Part shown: positions 28,327 through 36,652 of the stretch, piece by piece | How positions within the stretch are numbered: position 1 is the first letter of the stretch | Layout of the letters: every line of letters begins with the position of its first letter | Assembly: GCA_047921215.1 (NCBI GenBank) | Contig: JBLRWO010000005.1 | Location: 62,001-126,000, forward strand | DNA length: 64,000 nt | Direction of reading: 5' to 3' | From: RECM01 sp047921215 | GTDB taxonomy: Bacteria; Bacteroidota; Rhodothermia; Balneolales; Cyclonatronaceae | Made by a program: the position numbers and the translations under genes | The notes under the pieces: model-generated | Told to the model about the DNA's origin: nothing | Seen by the model: only the letters and a program-made list of their open reading frames with translations | The model's database searches: none

Positions 28327-29153
28327 GTGATTGGAATTCCTCACGGTGCAGTCGATCACGTAGTGGCCGCCGATTTGTACTGAATCAAGAGGGGCACAGC
28401 CGGTCATCTTGTATTCTACAGCTCCTATCTTATTGTAATGCTGCTTGTAGGGTCTTTGTGGTTGTTATATCCCTCCGCCGGCATGGCGTTGTTCCTGCTC
28501 ATCTAGGTATACCATTTCGGGCAGGCCGACGCTGTGGCCCTGTTGAAGGCGGTTTCCAGATTATCTGCTTTTTTTTCCTGGTCACGGGGAATAATGATTA
28601 TTGCTGCAATCATATTCACAGACCCTGCAGTCTGTCTGCCCATCATAGAGGCCGCAACAGGAATGAGTCCGGGCTGGTTTCCGTGCTCTATTACTATTCG
28701 AATCTGATCACGATCACGGCTGCAGTTCAATACGTTGCAGTCGCAGGCGTTGTTCTGATAAGCCGTTCCACCGGCGTTACATCTGTTCGTTTTCTGGGCG
28801 ACAGCCTGTTGCTTGTTACCCTGCTGTTACTGACACATCCGCTCATCGGGTTCGCCCTCTATTTTGCCCTTTGGCATTCAATGGGACATGTTCAGGAGAT
28901 GATAGCCTTCTTTCGTGAAAAAGGCCGATGTGTAACGATCTGGAAATTCTATCAGCTGGCCTTTCCGTTTACTATGGTTTCGCTTGCAGGTCTGTTTGCC
29001 CTCTTCTTCATTCAGCAAACCTATTCAACAGGTAATGAAATGATATCCCTGCTTTTTATTCTTATTAGTGTTCTAACCCTGCCGCATATGCTTGTTGTAG
29101 ACCGCATATTTGCACGAAAAAAGGCAGATAAAACAGGATACAGGGTTATGTAA
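28327..29153 (+). pseudogene. blh: Decayed Brp/Blh family beta-carotene 15,15'-dioxygenase
   Basis: Blh enzymes are membrane proteins that cleave beta-carotene to retinal, the chromophore of microbial rhodopsins. Family motifs are spread over two frames. Frame starting 28327 gives VIGIPHGAVDHVVAADLY, then a TGA at 28381; reading on gives GHLVFYSSYLIVMLLVGSLW, a TAG at 28504, then VYHFGQADAVALLKAV, IMIIAAIIFTDPAV and EAATGMSPG. Near 28660-28680 the frame shifts, and the intact remainder runs to TAA at 29153 (VLYYYSNLITITAAVQYVA, GFALYFALWHSMGHVQEMI, LTLPHMLVVDRIF). Two nonsense codons plus a frameshift, and no recognisable N-terminal helix, mean no functional product. The longest intact frame (28458-29153) has an unrelated N-terminal third. 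Confidence 0.88.
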
Positions 29154-29226
29154 TGAGTATTACAAAACCCGGTTTCGCGGTGATTTCAGCATAATGCCGT
29201 TGCCCCTGCATAAAGTTTAGTATAAT

Positions 29227-29261
29227 AAAAGCCCACCGGCCGGACTGGCTGACGGGCTTTT
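29227..29261. terminator. Bidirectional terminator between blh and rhodopsin remnants
   Basis: Arms aaaagccc (29227-29234) and gggctttt (29254-29261) form a GC stem flanked by A- and T-runs, giving a U-tract on both strands. It separates the convergent blh and rhodopsin pseudogenes, consistent with each once being transcribed separately. Confidence 0.75.
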
Positions 29262-29314
29262 TTAGTCATAGGATGAAAGATCTGACATGCAAACTATAGC
29301 GTTATGTCAAAAGC

Positions 29315-30168
29315 TTACTGTGCCGTTTCTGTCTTCTCGTAATCATACCCATCGGCTTTACTCATTTCCTGGGCTGCAAGTGTAAGCAGAATGCCATAAA
29401 TTACTTTTGAACTTACATCGGCAATCGTGTAAGTGATATGACGCCTAACCACTGCTGCTTCAGTGAGTGCAGGTTCCAGCGAGAGACTGAACAGGTATGG
29501 CATGAGATAAGCGCCCGGGTAGAGCATCCACGACACCAGGAAAAGAGTCCAGATGTATCCAAGATATTTCTGTGCCTTCGCGGGAGCACCTTCCTTACCC
29601 TCCTCAATTACCCGTTTCATGAGTATGAGAAAGTGTACAAAAAACAGCGTCGAAATGGTACCCCAGATAAAAAGGTAACAGGGCTCGTCACTTCATAGTA
29701 TTGCCCTACATAACCGGTCAGGATCATTGTAGTGCCGGAAAACCAGAACTGATTTCTAACCGAGCTGAAACTGCTTTTTGTGAGGGTAACTACAAACAGT
29801 ATCTGGAAAAGCAACATCGGAACGTCGATCAGCCAGTTAAGGTAACGATAGCCGTTGTTGAACAGGTCGCTGCTGTCGGCCAGTTTATAAGTAGCCGAAC
29901 CGGCATCGAACGAGAGAGAGCCCGTCCAGTTTTGTTGCTGAACCAGAAGAAGCAGGAATGCAGATACCATTACCACTACGGGGAGCACGGAGGATGTACG
30001 GTATTTTGGTGCTACCGTTTTTATGGTCAGAATAAAATAAAACAGACCAGCCAGCATAATGGCATAGCCGAGTGTTAATACGTGAGCCGACATCTGATAA
30101 GTCATTTCGGAAAAGCCGGTAAGGATACTTACATAGTTTTAAAATGTGGCATTGCCTAAATTGTTCAT
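29315..30168 (-). pseudogene. Decayed light-driven sodium pump rhodopsin (KR2/NaR type)
   Basis: Reading from ATG at 30168 gives MNNLGNATF, then TAA at 30139-30141 where KR2 has Glu in LGNANF-E-NF, then an open frame including GFSEMTYQMSAHVLTLGYA. Helix C reads NNGYRYLNWLIDVPMLLFQ: Asn, Asp (+4) and Gln (+11) are the NDQ motif that defines Na+-pumping rhodopsins. After helix E (LTGYVGQYYEV) an A5 run at plus-strand 29669-29673 breaks the frame; adding one base restores FIWGTISTLFFVHFLILMKR and continues through YPGAYLMPYL (helix F) to YTIADVSSKVIYGILL, with the retinal-binding Lys in helix G, ending at 29315. The internal ATG at 30105 could bypass the nonsense codon, but not the frameshift. 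Confidence 0.9.
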
Positions 30169-30587
30169 ATAAAAGTATTTTGGTTATTTGAAATGATTTG
30201 TAATCCTTAAGCTTGTAATGCTTTGTAAACATGACAGATGCCTGAACCAAATCTTTTTATTTTGGTTTATTTCCGGAGCAGAAAACAGAAAAATTTCTTC
30301 AGAAAATAATTCATGGATCAGCTAACAATATGGGTGCGAGTACTTTAAAGTTTTTTGCACACATCCGTCTGCAATTAGTATGGCATGGATTTAAACGAAC
30401 GTATGATCATTTTTAAAAATAATGTGAGCTAAAACTGCATGGATAATACAATTAAAGTATGACAATCATTATGATTGTTTGTACGATAACGATATGGGTT
30501 CTGTGCAGTGACCTGCGCGCATGAATGTGGGAGGGTTCTGCAGGTTAGGGTTGGTTTTTACAGAGGGTATGATATCGGGATAAAAAA
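30169..30587. other. AT-rich region without a gene
   Basis: About 420 bp upstream of the rhodopsin remnant. It is clearly AT-richer than the flanks and contains no ORF or motif I can support. It should have held the rhodopsin promoter. Confidence 0.5.
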
Positions 30588-30613
30588 AGCCACTCACATT
30601 ACTGTGGGTGGCT
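30588..30613 (-). terminator. Rho-independent terminator of the 44-residue gene
   Basis: Arms 30588-30598 (agccactcaca) and 30603-30613 (tgtgggtggct) form an 11-bp stem with one G-T pair and a 4-nt loop. On the minus strand it is followed by seven T residues. It lies about 45 bp past the stop of the small gene. Confidence 0.85.
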
Positions 30614-30659
30614 TTGGTTGGGACGTTGAACGTCCGGATTATTCAGGTTTGGAAAATTC

Positions 30660-30794
30660 TCAGCTGTAAGTAGGGGTGCCTCTCAATTTGTTGAAGAAAT
30701 TTCTGATGAGTTTTTGCAATCTGCAGATAAAATCACCGTGATATCTGTCAAAATTGTGCAACCGTTTGCTTGTATAGCGTGTTGTAGCGTTCAT
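30660..30794 (-). CDS. Small basic protein of 44 residues, uncharacterised
   Basis: ATG at 30794 to TGA at 30660. The product begins MNATTRYTSKRLHNFDRYHG and continues as an Arg/Lys/Phe-rich amphipathic segment (about residues 22-38: DFICRLQKLIRNFFNKLRG). A GGAG ribosome binding site lies 6 bp before the ATG. The gene is framed by a sigma-70-like promoter, a leader with a hairpin, and a strong terminator, which makes a stand-alone transcript likely even though the frame is short. No family is recognised. It could also be mainly a regulatory RNA with an incidental frame. Confidence 0.6.
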   Translation of the reverse strand: MNATTRYTSKRLHNFDRYHGDFICRLQKLIRNFFNKLRGTPTYS

Positions 30795-30821
30795 AGCCAC
30801 TCCGTTATTTAATGTTTTCTG

Positions 30822-30849
30822 CTGCCTGTTGCTCTGTTGATACAGGCAG
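30822..30849 (-). promoter_or_regulatory. Leader hairpin of the 44-residue gene
   Basis: A perfect 8-bp inverted repeat (ctgcctgt / acaggcag, 12-nt loop) lies in the presumed 5' leader, 28 bp before the start codon. It could affect mRNA stability or translation. No U-tract follows it, so it is not a terminator. Confidence 0.5.
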
Positions 30850-30879
30850 TAGAATGTTGATGATAAATATTACGGATGT

Positions 30880-30908
30880 AATATAATTCCTATGTACGGA
30901 TTAGCAAA
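30880..30908 (-). promoter_or_regulatory. Sigma-70-like promoter of the 44-residue gene
   Basis: On the minus strand TTTGCT (30908-30903) and TATATT (30885-30880) are separated by 17 bp, about 85 bp upstream of the ATG. The local AT content makes chance matches possible. Confidence 0.4.
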
Positions 30909-31085
30909 GTAAAAGTTCCGCAAAAACGCTAAAATTTGTCCGGAAAACCGCTTTTTTTACCAATTTTCACAACACGGTCAGAATGTTCTGGTTACGTTAG
31001 CAAGACAGAGATTTGACAGCTGTTGGCGATGCGGGCAACCCGCAATTTGGAAGACTTAAATGGGCTGTAAAATCTGACAGGTGTT

Positions 31086-32135
31086 TCAGGGTAAGGATCG
31101 GTTATCAGCGAAGTCAATGTCAACCGGAAGCCCGAATACCCTGCGCAGGTACTGATTCAGGTCCCGGCCTTCAATATCGGCATCATTCAAATCACGATAA
31201 AAAGTGACCATCTGCCCGTTCTCCCTTTTCAGGCGGAAAGTAAATACGTGACTGTCAAAATCACCCCTCCAGCCAAACAGACTTCCGAATCTCAGATCAT
31301 GAAATAACAGGGTATCGGACTCCTCATGCACCTGGAAATACCCCTTTGAAAACCAGAGAAGCTGTTTTACTGGTTCGTCATCAAGATAGGAGGCCAATTT
31401 GCCGGCATTCGATGGAATATATGTAAAACGGATGGGCTCACGGTCAAATAGTGAAAAATAGCCCTCGAAAAACCCGTCATCTGTTTTGGCCAGACCACGC
31501 CAGAATATTGATTGAAAAGGCGCGGGAAAGGTCATCAGCTCTTCGTAGACTATCTGCTCCCTGTCGAGTTGGGATTTAAATTCGTTATGTATGAAGAGCT
31601 TGATTAATCCGGTGAGAATCAGATAGCCGGTACTCAGACCAACCCCGAGATATGTCCAGAACCTTCTTCGGGGTGACGACCGACTGTAGAACATCGCGGT
31701 AGTGATACAAATGAGAAAAGGCAGTGTATACAGCGGATCGATAATGAAAATGGAGTTCAGCTCAAATCCGTAGTTGCTGATTGGATTGAATAGCTGTGTG
31801 CCGTAGCCTGTCAACAGATCGAGCATGGGGTGGGTGAAAAGGCTCCAGAATGCAAGGAGCGTCCAGCCCCGGTAAGTGGCTTCCCCGGTTCCGTGAATCC
31901 GGGTAATGATCCACGCCAGTATGGGTGCTGCAATAAACGGAAAGAATACCGAATGTGAAAAACCCCGGTGCACCGAAAGGTACGATACCGGGTCCATGAA
32001 AAGACCGAAAATAACATCAAGATCGGGGATCGTACCGGCAACCGCACCCCAGAGCATCGCTTTATTTCCAACCTTGCGTCCGAGTACGAGTTCGCCTACT
32101 GCTGCACCGAGCGTGATCTGTGTGAGTGAATCCAT
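31086..32135 (-). CDS. YdjM-like membrane-bound metal-dependent hydrolase
   Basis: 349 residues. The N-terminus MDSLTQITLGAAVGELVLGR, the motif GTIPDLDV, the site VHRGFSHSVFF and THPMLDLLTGYGT are hallmarks of the YdjM/YbcI (DUF457) family of inner-membrane proteins with a putative His/Asp metal site. Four or five hydrophobic helices precede a soluble C-terminal half of about 170 residues not typical of E. coli YdjM but common in Bacteroidota members. Activity on a substrate has not been established for the family. Confidence 0.88.
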   Translation of the reverse strand: MDSLTQITLGAAVGELVLGRKVGNKAMLWGAVAGTIPDLDVIFGLFMDPVSYLSVHRGFSHSVFFPFIAAPILAWIITRIHGTGEATYRGWTLLAFWSLFTHPMLDLLTGYGTQLFNPISNYGFELNSIFIIDPLYTLPFLICITTAMFYSRSSPRRRFWTYLGVGLSTGYLILTGLIKLFIHNEFKSQLDREQIVYEELMTFPAPFQSIFWRGLAKTDDGFFEGYFSLFDREPIRFTYIPSNAGKLASYLDDEPVKQLLWFSKGYFQVHEESDTLLFHDLRFGSLFGWRGDFDSHVFTFRLKRENGQMVTFYRDLNDADIEGRDLNQYLRRVFGLPVDIDFADNRSLP

Positions 32136-32437
32136 TAAAACTGACTTTCCGGGTATGAGTTGGTTACTGCTTTCCGCTTTGCAAATTTTTGTTTCGGGTA
32201 TGTGGCATTACAACACAGATCAGGTGATTTGTAGTTCCGGATTTGCTGCTGACGCCCGGCCGTAGATTACCGGCAGACATCATTCTGCCGAAAATACGGG
32301 TATACGGTTTGAAACAGAAAACGTTCAGCCGGGACACTTATTTTTAAATCCGGAATAAAGAGCTGATTCCAGGCTTTAAAATGTGGAATGGTTAGTGGTT
32401 ATTCCATCCTGCAGCCGCAAGCTTGCACAACAGATAG
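32136..32437. other. Intergenic region without a visible gene
   Basis: About 300 bp between the small conserved protein and the YdjM-like gene. I see no ORF, RNA or terminator of note. Confidence 0.4.
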
Positions 32438-32662
32438 TTAAAGAGCGATCAGAACGATCTCCTCAAACTCAAGATCGACGTCGTCGAGAATGGGGGTGGC
32501 AATCTTATCAATCTGATCTTCGCTGAAACGGTCGAGGCCCGGAATTCTGATGTATACCGTTTCATTTTGCGGGTCGCGTGTTATCCGCCATGATTTGGAA
32601 TTGAACGCTTTGGCAAGCAAGCCGGCAATTCGATTGAGTTCTTCGTCGGTCGATGGGTCCAT
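32438..32662 (-). CDS. Small acidic protein of unknown function
   Basis: 74 residues, acidic, with a predicted alpha-beta-beta-alpha order (DEELNRIAGLLAKAF, WRITRDPQNETVYIRIPG, SEDQIDKIATPIL). No family recognised. Codon pattern and the compact predicted fold support a real gene. Stand-alone and divergent from anmK. Confidence 0.6.
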   Translation of the reverse strand: MDPSTDEELNRIAGLLAKAFNSKSWRITRDPQNETVYIRIPGLDRFSEDQIDKIATPILDDVDLEFEEIVLIAL

Positions 32663-32847
32663 GGTTGTTTTAAAGGGAAAGTACAGAAATTGCGGAAAAA
32701 CACAGAGACTTGTTTTACTAATTCATGTGATGATGTATCTGTGCAGTGCGTCGGTTATATTTGACAAATGGTAAATCTGTCGCCAATTACAGGATTGTTA
32801 CTCGAAATATTTATCATTCTGCAAGAACCGGGATAAACTCTGATATT

Positions 32848-34044
32848 ATGAATAAACTGATCTCAACGCTTCAGGCCCTGTCTGAAAAGAAAGAACGCAC
32901 CATAATCGGCCTGATGTCGGGTACATCCATTGACGGACTGGATATCGCACTATGCAAAATCAGCGCATCCGGAACCGATACCTCGGCAAGGGTTGAGGCT
33001 TTCACCACTGCAGCTTATGATCATGAAACACTCAGATTGTTGCGTTCCATTGCTTTCCGTGATGCCATATCACAGACAGACCTTGCCATTGCCAACGACT
33101 ACCTGGGCAGACTCTATGCCAGGTTTATTAACGATGCCATATCCCGATGGGGACTGCAGGCATCATCTGTAGATGCCATAGCCAGCCACGGTCAGACCGT
33201 TTTTCATGCACCTTCGCGGTTGCACGGCCGTCCGGGTTATCCGAATGCCACACTTCAGATTGTGGATGGCGATCATATTGCATGGCATACCGGTATTCTC
33301 ACTGTCAGCGATTTCAGGCAAAAACACGTGGCTGCCGGTGGCGAAGGTGCACCGCTGGCCGCCTGTGGGGACTGGCTCCTGTATAGTAAACCCGGTGTAA
33401 ACCGAATCATGCTTAATATCGGGGGTATAGCCAACTTTACCTGGCTGCCGGGACACAATACCGGCAGGGCTCCATTGAGTTTTGATACAGGGCCCGGTAA
33501 TACCCTGATCGATGCAGCCATCCGGGAATACTACCAGCCGATGAGTTATGATGAGGGAGGAAAGATTGGTGAATCGGGTCATATCCATGAAGAACTTCTT
33601 GCCACCCTTAAAAAGCACCCTTACTTCAGAAAAGATCCCCCAAAAACCTGCGGCCCGGAAGATTTTGATCTTGACTTCATCAAACGCTCTGCAGAGCAAT
33701 CAGAGCTGGTAAAACCGGCCGATCTGGTTGCCACACTTACTGCATTGACGGCTGAAACCATTGCTGCAGCCATTAAAGCCTACACCTCGCCGGGCAGGCA
33801 AAATGAACTTCTCGTGAGCGGTGGTGGTGTTCATAACCGTTTTCTGATCTCGCTTCTGTCGGATTTGCTGCCGGAGTACCGGGTTGAATCCACATCAGAA
33901 ATGGGAATTGATCCCGACAGCAAAGAGGCCCTCATCTTTGCCGTACTTGCCAATGAAACATTAGCTGGCGAGGGCGTGCCATTCGGTGATCAGAACTCCG
34001 GTATGATAAAACTGAGTCTGGGTAAAATCTGCCTGCCGTGGTAA
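32848..34044 (+). CDS. anmK: Anhydro-N-acetylmuramic acid kinase
   Basis: 398 residues from the ATG at 32848. An upstream ATG at 32746 would add 34 residues not seen in the family, whose N-terminus is directly before the kinase motif. It phosphorylates 1,6-anhydroMurNAc in peptidoglycan recycling. Motifs: ATP-binding IGLMSGTSIDGLDIALC, the substrate-site SHGQTVFHAP, LNIGGIANFTWLPG, FDTGPGNTLIDAAI and the C-terminal SGGGVHNRFLI. All match the ASKHA-fold family; the gene appears intact. Confidence 0.96.
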   Translation: MNKLISTLQALSEKKERTIIGLMSGTSIDGLDIALCKISASGTDTSARVEAFTTAAYDHETLRLLRSIAFRDAISQTDLAIANDYLGRLYARFINDAISRWGLQASSVDAIASHGQTVFHAPSRLHGRPGYPNATLQIVDGDHIAWHTGILTVSDFRQKHVAAGGEGAPLAACGDWLLYSKPGVNRIMLNIGGIANFTWLPGHNTGRAPLSFDTGPGNTLIDAAIREYYQPMSYDEGGKIGESGHIHEELLATLKKHPYFRKDPPKTCGPEDFDLDFIKRSAEQSELVKPADLVATLTALTAETIAAAIKAYTSPGRQNELLVSGGGVHNRFLISLLSDLLPEYRVESTSEMGIDPDSKEALIFAVLANETLAGEGVPFGDQNSGMIKLSLGKICLPW

Positions 34045-34252
34045 ATACCTGATTTCGCCTTTCGGAGCGCTGCACAGATGCAGATCGCGAAGATGCAGCA
34101 GATATCCCGTATAATTTCACAATTTCTTAACAACTTTTATTGGTTTTTTGGGCAGTTAGTCGCCATTTTAGGGCCTGATTAACCAGATATTCAAAACGTG
34201 CCCCGGACTTTTTTTATCAATTGTTCTGACGGTCTATTGAAAGGATACAGAA

Positions 34253-35725
34253 ATGAGTAATAACGGATCAAGTAACGGTAATCTTCCCAAAAACGGATTT
34301 TCGCGCAGGGATTTTTTGAAAACAGGGGCACTGTCAGGCGTGTTTATCGGCACAGGCGGCATGCTGGGTTGTGCGAGCCCCGGTGGCAGCGACTATACCG
34401 GGCGTGCTAAAAATGTAATTTTCCTGGTAAGTGATGGGATGAGTATTGGTACACTTACCATGGCCGACTCGATGCTCCGGCGACGTGACGGCCGGCCGTC
34501 GAACTGGATCAGGCTGTATGAAGAGGGGCGTGTCAGGCGTGGTTTGATGGATATGGCTTCGGCAAACAGCATGGTTACCGGAAGTGCATCAGCGGCGTCA
34601 TCGTGGGGTTCGGGTGTGAGGATCAACAACGGTGCTGTTAATATGTCGCCCGACGGTGAAGAGTTTACCCCGGTTCTGCCCATTTTCAGGGATGCCGGTA
34701 AAGCCACCGGACTTGTTACCACTGCCCGCATCACCCACGCCACTCCGGCCGGCTTTTCTGTGAATTCACCCGAAAGAGGCCTCGAAGATGAGATCGCCGT
34801 GAAACAACTGGCAGGCAATTTTGATGTACTAATGGGTGGAGGCAATTCGCATTTTGATCCGGCACTCAGATCAGACGGGTTGGATTTATATGCCCGGGCC
34901 CGGGATGCCGGTTATTCTGTTTTCCGCTCGAAAACCGCCATGACAGGTTATGATGGTTCCGGAAAAGTGCTGGGAATTTTTTCTGACAGCCATGTGCCTT
35001 ACACACTCGATCACATAAATACACTGGAATATGTTGAAAATGTACCAACTCTTGCTGAAATGACCCGGGCGGCGATTAGCAGATTATCCGGGAATCCGAA
35101 CGGCTTTATATTGCAGATAGAAGGCGGTCGGGTTGACCATGCCGCCCATTCAAATGATATTGGAGGTTTGATTTATGATCAGATCGCTTTTGATGATGCC
35201 ATTGGTGCAGTACTGGAATTTACAGCCAACCGTGACGATACCCTTGTGTTTATCACTACTGATCATGGTAATGCGAGTCCAAGCCTGAATGCGGCCGGAC
35301 CATTCTATAACGATTCCAATCCGAATTTCGACAAGATCACAAATTTCAAATATACCAATGACTGGATATTGTCTGGCCTGAACCGCGACAGCAGCGTATC
35401 ACAAATACAGGAGAGAATTGAGGAAGCGACGATGCTGCAGGTCAGCAGCCGGCATGCCGGAATCCTGCGCCAGGCATATCGGGGAGAATATGAACCGGTT
35501 TATTCCATGATGAGCAGTCCCTGGGCTACCCTCGGTCAGATTCTCGCTGAACACACCTCCGTGAACTGGGTGGGAACAGGTCATACTTCAGATTATGTGG
35601 AACTGGCCGCCTATGGTCCCGGCAGTGAGGCCACAGGCTATTTTACCCGAAATACCGATCTGTTCGGCATTATGACCCGGGCAGCCGGTGTTCAGGTTCC
35701 GGAGTCATCCGCCTATCCGGCCTGA
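34253..35725 (+). CDS. Alkaline phosphatase, Tat-exported
   Basis: 490 residues. The N-terminus carries a twin-arginine signal (FSRRDFLKTG, Arg18-Arg19), a hydrophobic stretch, and MLGC with Cys40 as a possible lipidation site (the -3 position is Met, so the lipobox is imperfect). The PhoA-type core has the metal-binding NVIFLVSDGMS, the nucleophile segment VTGSASAASSWGSG, HATPAGFSVN, IEGGRVDHAAHSND and TTDHGN. It should release phosphate from monoesters at the periplasmic or outer face. Its last 21 bp overlap the convergent gene at 35705. Confidence 0.92.
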   Translation: MSNNGSSNGNLPKNGFSRRDFLKTGALSGVFIGTGGMLGCASPGGSDYTGRAKNVIFLVSDGMSIGTLTMADSMLRRRDGRPSNWIRLYEEGRVRRGLMDMASANSMVTGSASAASSWGSGVRINNGAVNMSPDGEEFTPVLPIFRDAGKATGLVTTARITHATPAGFSVNSPERGLEDEIAVKQLAGNFDVLMGGGNSHFDPALRSDGLDLYARARDAGYSVFRSKTAMTGYDGSGKVLGIFSDSHVPYTLDHINTLEYVENVPTLAEMTRAAISRLSGNPNGFILQIEGGRVDHAAHSNDIGGLIYDQIAFDDAIGAVLEFTANRDDTLVFITTDHGNASPSLNAAGPFYNDSNPNFDKITNFKYTNDWILSGLNRDSSVSQIQERIEEATMLQVSSRHAGILRQAYRGEYEPVYSMMSSPWATLGQILAEHTSVNWVGTGHTSDYVELAAYGPGSEATGYFTRNTDLFGIMTRAAGVQVPESSAYPA

Positions 35726-36652
35726 ATTGACTGATCTCAGTTTATTTATGCATTCCAGCAGAGCTGTCCGGACGGGAATGGATTTCTGATGGATCTTAAG
35801 CTGTAATTCAATGTATTGCCTTCGGCCCGCATCCGTCTCAATGGTGATTGGGGTATAACCGAGGTCATTCAGATCGTACGGGCTTGCCCTCATGTCCACA
35901 TCCCTTGCAAACAGAGCCAGTTCAAAGGCATCCGCAATCAGGTCGCTGCTGGCCCACGGAAACAGCTTGTACGCCCATTTATAAAGATCCATGTTCGTAT
36001 GCAGGCACCCCGGCTGCTCGTTCCCGGTCATGGTTTCGCGTGTGGGCTGAAAACGGTTTAAAGGGCGTGCTTCGTCGGTAAAAAAGCGGAATGCGTCGAA
36101 GTGCGAACAGGTGATGGTACTCGTTTCCACAAACCGGTCCAGATCTTTCTGTGCCATACGTAATGGCCATTTCTGATGACGGCGTTCACCGGCCCGGTAC
36201 ACCATTGCCCACTCATGCAGGCCATAACAGCTGAACCGCGGGGACCGGTTGACGGTGGCATGGAGCAGCTCTGATATAAACATGAGCGCACGAAGCCGGT
36301 TATGAGGTATCGATTCCGGATCAATAAATGCTTTTTCGCCTGCACGCGAAAAAGCGGCATGATCGAATGGTTCATCCGGACCTGCATTTTCGAGTAATAT
36401 GCCTGCACCCGGCGACCACAGCCTCAGCTTTGAAGCCCGGAAACTGTAGTATTCGAACAAAAAGTCGATAACCGGATGCTTCTGGTTGTTGCGCCGGCGT
36501 TCCATATAATCACCAATCAGCCCGTCGATGCGTATTTCATGGTCTGCCGCCCTCCGCTTCCATTCGGAACGGTCAAGCCTGACCTGGTTCAGTATAGATG
36601 AATCTGTGGATTTTCCGGGCACCGTTAAAACTTTTGTACTACATTTACACAT
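35705..36652 (-). CDS. Protein of a family annotated as 3-methyladenine DNA glycosylase
   Basis: 315 residues in the longest frame. Conserved segments are WKRRAADHEIRIDGLIGDYM, HPVIDFLFEYYSFRASKL, LWSPGAGILLE, YGLHEWAMVYRAGE and ITCSHFDAFRFFT, which I recall from actinobacterial and Bacteroidota proteins annotated as 3-methyladenine DNA glycosylase; experimental support for that activity is unknown to me. The ATG at 36652 overlaps the divergent UbiA ATG by two bases, so the true start is probably internal (GTG at codon 12, or near LDRSEW where family homology begins). The 3' end overlaps the alkaline phosphatase gene. Confidence 0.6.
   Translation of the reverse strand: MCKCSTKVLTVPGKSTDSSILNQVRLDRSEWKRRAADHEIRIDGLIGDYMERRRNNQKHPVIDFLFEYYSFRASKLRLWSPGAGILLENAGPDEPFDHAAFSRAGEKAFIDPESIPHNRLRALMFISELLHATVNRSPRFSCYGLHEWAMVYRAGERRHQKWPLRMAQKDLDRFVETSTITCSHFDAFRFFTDEARPLNRFQPTRETMTGNEQPGCLHTNMDLYKWAYKLFPWASSDLIADAFELALFARDVDMRASPYDLNDLGYTPITIETDAGRRQYIELQLKIHQKSIPVRTALLECINKLRSVNSGRIGG

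Noticed and set aside
26936..28330. 464-codon plus-strand open frame opposite corA
   Set aside because: corA has a complete GMN channel signature; the antisense frame has no domain and only its last part enters the gap before blh.
28458..29153. Intact 231-codon frame taken as a separate complete gene
   Set aside because: Its first third reads out of frame; the Blh motifs for that part are in another frame with two stop codons, so it is the 3' part of a pseudogene.
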